Positions 35,137-45,842 of a stretch of DNA of 64,000 nucleotides are shown piece by piece. Below the pieces are notes generated by a model. It was given only the letters and a program-made list of their open reading frames with translations, did no database searches and was not told the DNA's origin. The first letter of the stretch is position 1, and the number at the start of each line of letters is the position of its first letter. The DNA comes from Moniliella sp. 'wahieum'. Lineage: Eukaryota > Basidiomycota > Moniliellomycetes > Moniliellales > Moniliellaceae. The translations under genes and the position numbers were made by a program. The stretch lies in NCBI GenBank assembly GCA_003971905.1, contig RSEE01000017.1, positions 496,001 through 560,000 on the forward strand, in the 5' to 3' direction.

Positions 35137-36797
35137 TTAGCCGTTGAGGTACTTGGGCTTACCACGGTGGCCGCCCTTGCGTGGCCTCTGGCGAAGGACC
35201 ATAATGTTACCGCCCCGGTCGGTAGGGCGACGAGTACGGCCACCACGGGCCAGGTTGCCCCACCGATCCTTGACTGGTGGTTACCCTTGGATTTACCACG
35301 GCCACCACCGTTCGGGTGGTCACAGTGGTTCATAGCCACACCACGAACCTTAGGACGACGGCCGAGCCAGCGGGCACGACCAGCCTTACCCAGCTTGCGG
35401 TGCTGCCAGTTGGTATTGCTCACACGGCCAATCGTTGCCGCACCATTGACCGGCACCATACGCACTTCACCACTCTGCATCTTAATGACTGCGTGGGTGG
35501 CCGTAGGCTTGTCTGCCATAGCAAGCGCGCTTCCTTACCACCCAAGAGCTTCTCCAGTTGCTTCTCGCGGGGCAAGAGAGCGTTCTCCTCCGCATTACCA
35601 GGCAGCAGCTCGGGACGCGGGATGGCGTACCTTTCTCCGTCAACTCACCCATGAGCGGGCCAGGGCGGGCACCAGTTTTACGGTGCATAAAGCCCACCAG
35701 CTGACCGCAGGAACCAGCAGAACGAATGAGCTTACCCTTACCCTTGGCCGCAATGTCACATTGTGGATCTCGGTACCGATAGGGATGAGCGAGAGGCAAA
35801 CAGTTACCCGGGCGCAACGCCTGCATACGGAACATACCCAGGTCGAGCGGGGCCTTGGCAATCTCCTCTTCAGTGAAACGCGTGTTATCCATCTCGGGGT
35901 TGCGGAAGGTCGACAATCGCGACGGTAAGAGCGAACCGTGTCGCCAGCACGAAGACCATCGGCCGCAACGATGTACGAACGAACCTTGGTCTCCCGGTTC
36001 TCAATCAGTGCAACGTGGGACGAACGACCAGGATCATACTCGATGGTAAGCACGTCCTGAACACCGGGCTCCCAACGGGAAAAGTCCACGAGACGAATAC
36101 GTTGCTTGTGGCCACCACCAATACCACGCGTGGCGATCCGCCCATTTTCTGAACGACCACCCGACTTGCGCAGCGCAACCGTCAGGCCATATTCGGGCTC
36201 ACCGCGGTAGAGGTATGGGTTGTACAGCAGACGGGTGTGGCGAATACCAGGGGTGATGGGCTTGAAAGTCTTGAAAGCACCATCGACACGAACGTAGGGT
36301 GTTTGGATCCGGGTCTTGAGCCCCAGACGAGAGGCCAGTTGGGCTTCTTTCTTGGCTTCCTTAACAGCACGCATCATCCTCTTGCGCTCCAGACGACGCA
36401 CGCGTCTAGGCACCAGAGCTCGACCCGGGAGCGGGAATTTGTGACCAAAGTTGTATGTGCCCGACTCGCGGCTCGAGGGCCAAATTTTGTTGTCGGCAAG
36501 ACCGACAAGAGTCTTGTTAGGCTTTCCAACACGGTGGGAACCGTCGGCCAGAACACGAGAACGCAACGGAATGAAGCACTTGAAGCGCGCCTCAACCAGA
36601 GCATGGTTGCGCATGACGGGCGGATCGGGAAGCTGGCCCCAGGGCTGGTAGGCCTCATGGATCTCAAGCCGCCCGCCGTCGTCGGTGCGATCACTGACGG
36701 GAACTGGCGCGAGTGAGGCAAGCCCGCGACGAGCATGGGCCACACTGGCGCTCAGGGTCGGCACGCGGCCGACAACCGGGCGCACCAGACAACGCAT
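35137..36797 (-). CDS. RML2: Mitochondrial large-subunit ribosomal protein uL2m
   Basis: The start at 36797 gives a presequence ([20 protein letters not shown]). The uL2 body follows: [137 protein letters not shown], and a basic end [10 protein letters not shown] just before 35137. uL2m binds the peptidyl-transferase region of the mitochondrial large subunit; the HCDHPNGGG loop is the conserved functional one. An acidic insertion (about 35530-35640) separates the two halves of the fold. Frame steps near 35925, 35790, 35740, 35635, 35525 and 35270. It shares a 260-base divergent promoter with the RsfS-like gene. Confidence 0.88.
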
Positions 36798-37057
36798 GGT
36801 GGGCGGCGGTGCGAACAGGAAGACCAGCCGGTGGGTCGAGAAGGTTGCGCGCAGCCCGGCGGAATGAGGGAGAAGCGGAATTGGTCGAGCGGAATGGGGC
36901 GCTCTGGTTGGGCGTCTGGAAAGTGGGTGCTGCTGCCTTTTTTTTGCTGTGGCGGTTCCAATTTGGAAGACGGCAGAGACAGCGCCAGATCCACCTGGCT
37001 ACCCACTGCCTGCCCACCGATTGCCTACCCAGCCGCCACCCACGCCCAGCCCTGACC
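36798..37057. promoter_or_regulatory. Shared divergent promoter of uL2m and the RsfS-like gene
   Basis: Only 260 bases separate the two ATGs. Both products are predicted to be mitochondrial and ribosome-related, so co-regulation is likely. No TATA box or named motif stands out. Confidence 0.5.
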
Positions 37058-38931
37058 ATGGCCGCGTCTTGCTCGCTGTCCCACGCGCTGGCGCGCTGCA
37101 CCCTCGCCTCAGCCCCTGGATCGAGGATGCTGGCCGCGGCACGCACAATCCATGTCTCTGCCCGCGCGGCTGCGCCTGGGTCTTCGCGTGCGCCCCGCTC
37201 GGTCGGCACTCAATATGCATCGTCCTCTCCTGTCCCTCAGACACTCGACGAGCTGCCCTGGTTCATCGAACCTTCTCCCACCGGCCAGGAGCTGGTGGTG
37301 GAACCTAGCGCTGAGCAGTCTCTGCCTGGTTTCGACACCCAGTCCGATGCGATGGCTGTATCCGACGAGCTGCCTTGGTTTACCCAGGATGCCATGGAAG
37401 GCACCCCCGTTCCCAACGAAGATATCCTGCCCGTTGCTGCGTCTGAGTTTCGCGATGGCAGCGTGTACGATAAGGTACCCCGCCCTTCCATCTTGAGTGG
37501 TATGGACATACCCGGTACCGAAGCGCTGCAATACGTACTCCCAAGCCAGCTGGTGGACTTGTACGACATTCTACTCTGGCCCATCATCCCATCTCGTGGC
37601 GCCCCTGTCCCTCCCACCTCCAAATGGCTCATCTTTGGCTTCTTCTCCCTCTTCCTCCTCTGCCGCCCGCCCTTCCATTCGCTTTATTCATGCACCCTCT
37701 CTCTCGTCTGGCAAGCCCACAAAGACAGACTGGGTGGTCATTGTCGAAACTCGCTCCTCCGACAAGAATGACCTTCACACCTTGGCTCAACAGGTTGCCC
37801 AATACGTGCGTATTTCGATCATTCATCTTTTTCTTGACCTTCTAGATACTCACACGCGTTTGCGTACAGCTTGCCCATACTGCACCCCCTCAAACCGCCC
37901 AGGCCTTCTCGGAGGAGTTTAACCAATCTCTCACGCCCGTCTCTACGGACCGAGGAGACATGATCAATGCTCTGGACAACATGTTTAAAAATCCAGTGGG
38001 GCACTATTTCAAGGGCGATGGCAAGATGTACGACGAAGAGAAGGATGCCAAAGAGGTAGCTGGCAAAGCTTGGCGTCCAACGAGAATGCTCAGTCGGCCA
38101 ACGCAAGATGGGATGCGTATGCTTAACAAAGCTGATCCCGAATGTTTGATGTGGAGCATCTGTCACAAGCGTTTCACGTGTCGCAGATGGCTGTTCGCAA
38201 AATCTTAAGATCCAAGTGGACCCCGACGAGTGAAGAGGCCCAGAACCAAGAGAGGCGGCGGCTTGTCCGGAAGGGTTTGGACCAGGCCTCGGGTCCTCGC
38301 GCCCGCAAGCTCATGCTTCAGCGTCTGGAGGCAGCGTTGACGAAACATCGCAACATGCCTCTAAGCGGTGATCATTCAGTCCTAGGAGACGTCCTGACTC
38401 AGGGCTACGATCCACAAACCAAACAGCTCGTTGATTCTGTCAGACGCACTGCCCATCGCGATGCGGTGGAGATGGCGACTGGTCACAAAAAGGAGGCCCA
38501 AAAGTCAAAGGAGCCCAAACCGCTTCAGAAAGTCAAGTATCAAGGGTTGCTTCCTCCGAAGGAAGATCTCGAATCCGGTACGACCAGTGGTCCCAACGCA
38601 TATGTGGAGAATCGCAATGGACCTCGCCCGGGTGGGCCCTGGGCCATGGTGGATGCATCCTGGTGCCAGGTTCACATTGTCACCCCGGAGCTACGCCAGC
38701 GGTTTGAAGAGGAGAAGAAATGGGAAAAGCGAGCGGCTCACGTCGTTCACTATACCCTGGACGGTCTCCCGGAATCTGTCTTCCCTGAACCTCCCGCAGC
38801 GTCTGAGACCAAGCCTGCGCGGAAGGCACTTCCAAAAAGGGCGCTACCCCTCGGCGAGGTGGTAAAAAGTCTTCGCCGCACCCAACCCGGCGGAAGGGAA
38901 AGATGGAGGGGGCCCATGCTCCTCAAGCTTA
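37058..38931 (+). CDS. Mitochondrial RsfS/Atp25-like protein with neugrin (Rrg9)-like segment
   Basis: The start at 37058 opens a presequence (MAASCSLSHALARCTLASA). A Pro/Glu-rich region carries two copies of DELPWF. It is followed by DWVVIVETRSSDKNDLHTLA, and near the other end GGPWAMVDASWCQVHIVTPE with RQRFEEEKKWEKRA. These two blocks resemble the beginning and end of the RsfS fold (the ribosome-silencing factor that binds uL14; Atp25 in fungi). Between them lies FDVEHLSQAFHVSQMAVRKI with LRSKWTPTSEEAQNQERRR, a pattern of neugrin/Rrg9 proteins. An intron at 37806-37869 (64 bp, GTGCGT) is predicted. Frame steps occur near 37590-37700, 37890 and 38140. The 3' end at about 38931 assumes one more step near 38860; otherwise the frame runs to 39095. 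Confidence 0.6.
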
Positions 38932-39556
38932 ACCAAGAGAGAGTGTCTTCATGGCCTATACGTCCTTCTCTATGTCGACTGCCAACATTCTCTCATCCCC
39001 CGGACACCACTCATATCTCACCGTATCTTTGTAGTTACAACATGATGATCAAAAGATGTGCCCCTGAGCCTGAACGTCTGAACGTAGCTGACTAGTGACT
39101 GGTCTTTCGCTCAGATTGTTCGCTCTGAGATGAAGGCAGCGGCAGCATATGATGGAGAAGACACAGCAGAGGTGTGGCAGTGGCTGGCGAGCAAGACAGG
39201 GGATGAGGTGGTGCGGATGCAATCAGGCGGAAGGCAGCTCGGAGGCGCAACAGGAAGGAGCGGAACAGAGGCGGAACGGGGCCACCTCGCACAAGCATAT
39301 GATGGAGAAGGACCATTAGTGCATTCGTGCACTAGCATGTGCATGATTGGCCCCCAGCCAGGGCCCTGACATTCATAAGTCCGCAGTGTGTCCCCGTGCG
39401 CAACACATACGAATCCTTCCTGGATCATTGATCAGATAGATCATGCAGCCCAGCGGCTCAGCCACTGAGCGGCCTTGGCAGAGTCACCTAGTCACCCGTC
39501 CGCGTCGCGCATCACGCATCACCTAGTGCAGCGGCTCATTTTGGAGAGAGGCGGGT

Positions 39557-39588
39557 GAAGCTTGAAGCTTTAAGCTTTAAGCTTGAAG
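39557..39588. repeat. Heptamer array (GAAGCTT/TAAGCTT)n
   Basis: Four consecutive 7-bp units plus a partial fifth, built on the palindrome AAGCTT. Confidence 0.9.
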
Positions 39589-41172
39589 TATGCCGCAACC
39601 CAGGAACACCCGCCCTCGGCTTAATAGTGGCTTTATTCTGCCGACTGAGATGCAGCAAGGATTAATAATGAGTCAAAATACTCCGCTGGAGGGCCATTTG
39701 TCCGCTAGAGCTAATTCTTACGACGAAATGACCCGAATAAACCCGCGTGGCGCCCCTGTTAGTAAGTGCCTGAATAGCCCGCTAGGCACATCTGTATAAC
39801 TTGCGACGATGGTCGATGAGGCCGAGGTCGATGGGGTCGATAAATGGAATGGGCCGAAGAGCCCGATGGACTTGACGACAACACAGGGGTATAGCGGTGA
39901 GGGGATAACATCAAAAGAGTAGCACAGCAGAGCATCCTCTTCCCTAATAGGTAGGTCGATCCAATTTATCGAACCCGGGGAGGCATCTTGTGACTACAGC
40001 GGGATGCATCTTGTGACTACAGCATCCTCATTATCTCTGTGCTGATGTGGTACCTGTGTTCCACCATTGTCGGCAATAGCGACGTGTTTGGGGTAACGGG
40101 TAACAGGGATATCATCGATCACTCGTGGAGTGCGGCCGCGGGAGTGTTACAGGAGAGGCGCGTGCACACGAACAATCTTGAAGTCGCCAGCGTATGAGAA
40201 GATGCCGTCACTAACCGTGTCCCGTATGAGAGTGGGGGTGGCTGTTGCGGTCGGATACACCAGGAGAGCACATCCATGGGAGGCATACGTGCGTTATGCG
40301 TTTTGAGCTCGCCCCCGCGTATTCAAGGCGTTGTTTTCCCCAACCGATCGACCTATGAATAATACGTGTAGCAATCGGAGTTACAAGGCAGGCCAAAGGC
40401 TAAAGCGTCAGCGCATCAGCGCCAAGAGCTTGTGCCTGCTTGTGCTGATCGCTGCCTTTTGTGGGTAAAGAATCGAAAACATGTAGACCTCAGAAGAGCT
40501 CTGTCCGGTCGCTTGCTATACAGAGAGAGGAAGCTTTGATGCATGAGCGGTTGAGCCCCTGTCAACGGCTTCGTCGTTCACCGTTTCTGGTGTGCTGGCT
40601 GTCCCCGGGTTTGCCCGTACAATCGGTTAGTCGCTGGCACAGCCAGTAAACACACTAACCTCTTATCATGTATCAAGCCTCAAGCATCAGGTGCATCAGG
40701 CCTCTGGCCCTGCATCAAATTCCAAGGCACATCTCCAAGCACATCTATCTAATCTTCACGGTTTGGGCTGGCGATTATCGTGCGGACAATATGACGCTTG
40801 AGGTGCTTGAAGCCCTTGGAAGGCGTATCGGAATTGTTGCATCAACCAGCTGTACCGGCCTCTCCCCCGTTTCCCGCATCGATTTGGATGGCGGATGTGG
40901 TCCTGAATCGTTAATCTTAATCACCGGGCTACTGAGCCCCTCTCGCTGAGACTATGAGCGGGTGATGGGTGACTGTTGCCCCGTGCGGTGCAGATGATCG
41001 ATGCCGAAGACCGAAGATTATGATGGCTGAGCGCGAGCGGTCGGATGGCTGATAGGCTGCGTGCGGCTTGGCGCTGCTGGCGATGCATCACGCCTTGCGA
41101 ACCCCGCTTCACTTCACTAGCTATGGCTGATCGATGATTGGGGACGATGCCCCAAACTCTTGTGCCGCGCTT

Positions 41173-41225
41173 GGGCCTTGCCTGTGCCTTGCCAGTGCCT
41201 GCCAGTGCCTTGCCTGCCTTGCCCC
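41173..41225. repeat. GTGCCTTGCC-type imperfect tandem repeat
   Basis: Units of 10-11 bases (AGTGCCTTGCC, AGTGCCTGCC) repeat about four times. Intergenic and pyrimidine-rich. Confidence 0.7.
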
Positions 41226-41372
41226 CACAGGAGCAGCTGCGCGATGCAGGACCTGGACGCGGGCGAGGCACTGGGTTTGTCCCGTGCGGCATACTGCATG
41301 CCCGCCCCAGTGGCTGGAGGCGCAGGGCCAGTCCCTCGTCACTTGCCCCTACTCTGTGATATGTGACGAGTC

Positions 41373-41386
41373 ATGCATCATGCATC
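41373..41386. repeat. Heptamer pair (ATGCATC)2
   Basis: Two perfect 7-bp units on the palindrome ATGCAT; the same unit recurs at 54903 and 58081. Confidence 0.7.
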
Positions 41387-41594
41387 GTGCTCGCGTGGTA
41401 GTAGAGCCGCCTTGGCCCGCCCAGAACACCCACAGAATTCTTGCAGTTCTGTGACGCGTGACGTGTCTTCCAATCTAGCCAGCCATCAAGTCCGGGTTCT
41501 GTATAAAACCTAACGCCTTCCCGCTCGTTCATGCCGTTCAGCACCACCTCCACCACTCCGCCCTCCCCTCCGAACGCATTCCATCTTCTACACC

Positions 41595-43238
41595 ATGCAT
41601 TCGGAGTCGGTCATCTCTGCGTCCCCACCGAGCGCCTCGGGCGATGACTACTCCCAGTCGGAGAAGAAGGGGCAAGCTCCTTCCACGCATCACGACCCCA
41701 GCACCAAGGGCGACCTCGAGGTCACGAGCTATGCCTTGCCCTTGGAAGACGTCAAAGAGGTCTCTGACGAGGAAGAGAGGACGTATTCGAAGGCGGAAAT
41801 GTGAACTTCCGTACCATGTCCTGGTAAGTGTGCCCCCCGCCCCCTCTTGTCACAGTGCAAAACTTCATCCGTGAAATTGAGCGCGGATGAGCCCCCATGG
41901 GCCTGAGGCTAACCCAGCGCACTACTTCCCGATTTTCCAGGCCTTCAGCTGCTGTCTTGATTGCCAAGTTCCAGTTTGGTATTGGTGTTCTGTCAATCCC
42001 CGACCTTCTCCTCGCTGGGTTTCGTTCCCGGCCTCATCTCCCTCGCCATTCTCTCATTCATCACCACATACGGAGGCATTCTTATTGGCCGCCTGCGTGA
42101 GCGCCATCCCCATATCCACACTGTCTCGGACTTGGGTCAGATTCTGGGCGGCAAGGTGTGCCGTGACCTGTTTGGTGTGGCATATTGGATCCTTGTCGTT
42201 CTCACGGCTGGATCTGGAATCCTTACTGCGTCTATCGCCCTGCAGAACATCTCCGCCGGCCATGGTATCTGCTCTTTGGGATACTCGGGTGTCGTTGCTG
42301 CCGCTGCGTTGGTCCTCGGTGCATGGGCCCGGGAGATGAACAAAATCGCATATGCTGGTTGGGCTGGCATGACGTGCGTGTTCACCTCCATCATGGTACT
42401 CACCATTGCCGTCTTGGTGCGTGATCGCCCCGCGAGCGCTCCCCCTGGCCCAGTGCACAAGGAAGTCTACGCTGTCAACCACGTTCCATTCTACGTGGCT
42501 GTTTCGGCAGTGTCAAACCAAGTCTTTTCTCTCTTGGCCAACGTCACCTTCTACTCCATTGGTGCCGAGATGAAAAACCCGCGGGATTTCCCCAAGGCTG
42601 TTATCGCTGGGCAAGGATTCGTGATTATCTGCTACGTCTTTGTCGGCTGCGCTGTTTACGCTAAGCTCGGCAGTACATTGCCAGCCCTGCGCTGGGATCG
42701 GCTGGGCTCGTGTTCCGTAAGCTCTGCTACTCGATGGCTCTTCCTGGCTTGATTGTTTCCGTGATTATCTACACCCACATTGGTGCCAAGTGGATCTTTG
42801 TCCGTGCGCTTCGCGGTACCCCCCACCTGACCAACACGGGAGTTGTCCACTGGACTGCCTGGATCGGTTCCTACACTGGCTGCCTTGTCCTTGCCTGGGT
42901 CCTCGCCTGTGCGATTCCTATCTTTGATGACCTTCTCGGATTGATCGGCGCGACCGTCGGCTCGCTGTTCAGTATTGTCATTACTGGCGTGACGGCTTCT
43001 ACCTCCTCTCCTCGAAGGAAGACGAGCGCCACGGACGGGTAGCCTGGATCCGTTCTTCTTGGAAGAATGGATTCTCTTCGCCTCGGAAGATGGTCACTCT
43101 TACCGTCGCCTTACTGATCATGGCCGGTGGTGTCTTCCTCATCGGAGCGGGTGTGTACGGGGAGGCCGAGTCCATCGTGCAAGTTTACCGTAACCACGAG
43201 GCTGGCCGGCCTTTCGCTTGCGAAAGCCCAAAAAGTAA
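41595..43238 (+). CDS. Amino-acid transporter, AAAP family (neutral amino acid permease type)
   Basis: The start at 41595 (MHSESVISASPPSASGDDYS) opens a polar, Lys/Glu-rich cytosolic N terminus. Intron 41824-41940 (117 bp, GTAAGT) joins the MSW codons to PSAAVLIAKFQFGIGVLSIP, the conserved first helix of Aa_trans (PF01490) transporters. About ten more hydrophobic segments follow, including FITTYGGILIGRLRERHP, VAYWILVVLTAGSGILTASI, FYVAVSAVSNQVFSLLANVT, FYSIGAEMKNPRDFPKAVIA, YSMALPGLIVSVIIYTHIGA and MVTLTVALLIMAGGVFLIGA. Such proteins import amino acids with protons or work at the vacuole. Frame steps near 41800, 42015, 42690 and 42995; the stop at 43236-43238 assumes one more at the A-run 43230-43234. 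Confidence 0.82.
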
Positions 43239-45039
43239 ACACTGGCCCGCCTGCGCTCTGTCTTTCATTTCTTCCCTTACATTGCGTGTGCACATTTTCA
43301 TCGCGCCCCTTACGTCCTATTCTGTATTATACAATACCAACTGCACGTTTCCGTTTCACCACACTCCCCTCTTTTCGTAACAGATGCAAATGGTTTTAGC
43401 TTCAATTCATATCAGGGCTTTGCAGTTGACATGGCGAGAAAGGTACTCCGGTTCGTGACAGAGAAAGGCCAGCAGTGGCAGAGACGAAGGGATCGAGAGC
43501 AAGAAGCTGAATAGGATCTTGAGAGCAATAGTATGGGACTAACCAACAGTGAGAGGGAAAAGGGAAGGAAACAGCAGCGACGGATATCCGTGAAGCTTGA
43601 AGCACCCTCCGGTTCACGCCAAGCCCCAACGCATCAAACGGTGGGTTCGCTTTTCATCTGCCTCATTTCCCCGACATGATATGTACAACCCCTATCTCAA
43701 CGCACCCATGTGTTGGGCAGAAGGGGGCTTTAGGCAAAACAGAGAAGTGTGAAGAGAAGCTAAATCGAGATCGAACAGTCTGCTCGCTCCATCTCATACA
43801 CATGTCGAACGTAACACCAGGCTCTAATATCCCCACATACATTTCACCTACACCCGATGCTATCTCTGTCCCGGGGCAATCTCATGGGGCGCGATGTTAT
43901 AAGCGCTTCATAGAAACTGTTCCGACAAAACGTTCTTGTGGTACAATGTTTTTCATGCGCACCGATGAGAAAAGGGCTGTTTCCTTTCGACGAATGGTGT
44001 GCTGTCTCAATAACTATCGATCCCAGGGACTGGCACTGGAAGAGCACACTCGGGGGATATAAATGAGACGATATCCATTCCAATACAACAAGTGCATCCT
44101 CTGTTTTCATAGGAAACAGAAAAAACTCAGTTTTCGCATTGAGCTCTCTGCAGGCGGTCATAGTGATCGCCACGGGCTGAAATCGCAGATATCACGTCTC
44201 GGACGCTAGCCCAACATAGTTGTTGTAAGTGGCTGAGAAGTGAGAGATCCCCTTTACCATCCTTCTGAACAAGAACGTCCGCTTCGGCTGCTCTTCCGTC
44301 TAGTCAAAGGTTTTTGTCTGATGGGGGGACTGTGTGTGGTCAACACCACGGACCCCCTTTTGATCCTGTACATTTCCTCAATATCCATCATGGCCTTGAT
44401 GTCGCCGATGTCGGAAACAATACTATTTATAGTTATGACATCCAGGGTGTCAGCGCCATCCCGGCTATCCACTGCTATCCCTGGTGGCAGTGTCAAGACG
44501 GACGCCACTGAGATCAAATCTGTTATTGACGATCACAAGGACATCCGTGCGATCGGTCTTCAAAGTTCAAGCAGGGCAATGGTCCCTCTGGACCTGCTTT
44601 TATGCAACCTCGATGGTGGCCGGTCAGAGGGGCAGACAGCCTCTCACATCGTATCTTTGTGCGAGGCGATGGCCCCGTGTTCCATCGCTGTTCCGCCTCC
44701 TTGGATGTATTTGCCGCGTATTCGCTACTTGGCCGCAGTTGACCAACGATGGGCCAGACATTTGTGCTCCATGCCTCACCCCACTAATTTTCTTTGCGTC
44801 TCGTCCAACTAACCGATCTGTGGGCGACCGCTATGCGCCTCACTAGGAGACCACCGGGCCCACGGACTGGTCTGTTGAGGCTTCGCCGCAGCCTGTTGGG
44901 CTGGGTTACCGGCGGCACCGTAGCCACCGATCCACCCACCGTTCCACGCTGGATGTCACAGGTGGGGCCTGCTAATAGGAAGAGGTTCACCCAGGTAGTT
45001 GGGGTACAATCCCTTAATGGACGGAAGGTCGACTTGTCG

Positions 45040-45168
45040 CTCTGAGGGAAGCACCAGAGGGCACAGGCTTCATGTTGGCACCAGAGGGCAGACCAGCTCG
45101 GCAGTACAATGAGTAACCACGCGTGATCACAAGCGTACAGGTGTCTCTCTGAGGGAGGCACCAGAGGG
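45040..45168. repeat. 22-bp direct repeat containing GCACCAGAGGG
   Basis: Copies at 45040-45061 and 45147-45168 differ by one base, and further GCACCAGAGGG words lie at about 45077 and 45540. Function unknown. Confidence 0.75.
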
Positions 45169-45683
45169 TGGGACGTCTCGGAAAGATGCGCGCCCCAGAG
45201 CGCAAACCAACTCCGTGCCGCATGTGCAAAAAGTGAGGTGTCATGTCCTCTTCGCCGGAGCACATCATGCCTTGCACCCGCACCCAGGCCCATTTTGGTG
45301 CGTTGCATGAGGCAGTAAAGGAAGCCCATTCTCCAGCTCGTGTGCTCCATCCCCGACACCCACCCACAACACGAACCTACTGCCGAGGAAGAGGATGGGA
45401 GGAGGCGCGGACGGAGGGCACAGCGCACTGGCAGGACTTGACTATACTGAATCTCAACAATGAAAATGGTTCCTCGCTCAATGTCTACCACGTTCATCCG
45501 TGTCCACACGCGCTACCTCGGGTACGGGGCCGGATGGCGAGCACCAGAGTGTCCTGATATCCTTGCGATTCAACAGGGGTGGCGCTACCAAGTAACACAC
45601 GCAAAAGATGGACGGGTCGGTTTATGAAGCGTCGCGTTTCCCTGTCCCATCAGCCTTTAAGCTCTGTCACCGGGTCACCCAGG

Positions 45684-45728
45684 GTGACTAGTGACTAGGG
45701 TGACCGGTGACTAGTGACTAGGGTGACT
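45684..45728. repeat. Heptamer array (GTGACTA)n, duplicated
   Basis: Two GTGACTA units plus GGGTGAC, then the same block again 23 bases later. Intergenic. Confidence 0.9.
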
Positions 45729-45842
45729 CGAGGAGGGTTTGCATCCCTCCCCTGAACAGTTCAGTTCCACTTGGATCCTTTCCTTTTTCATCGCCGCCGT
45801 TGCTGTTGGCCACCACCGACCAAACCGATCCTCGTGCCGAGC

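Larger units (their letters stand above)
38932..41594. other. 2.6-kb gene-free stretch with tandem repeats
   Basis: This holds a heptamer array (39557-39588), a GTGAC-rich word island (39478-39525), CCTTGCC-type repeats (41173-41225) and ATGCATC heptamers (41373-41386). A 69-codon frame at 39590-39799 with a good ATG has no recognisable similarity. Confidence 0.5.
43239..45842. other. 2.6-kb stretch without a recognised gene
   Basis: Frames of 80-240 codons exist on both strands (for example 44240-44812 plus, 44784-45509 minus) but none shows a known motif. It holds a 22-bp direct repeat (45040 and 45147) and a heptamer array (45684-45728). Confidence 0.45.
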
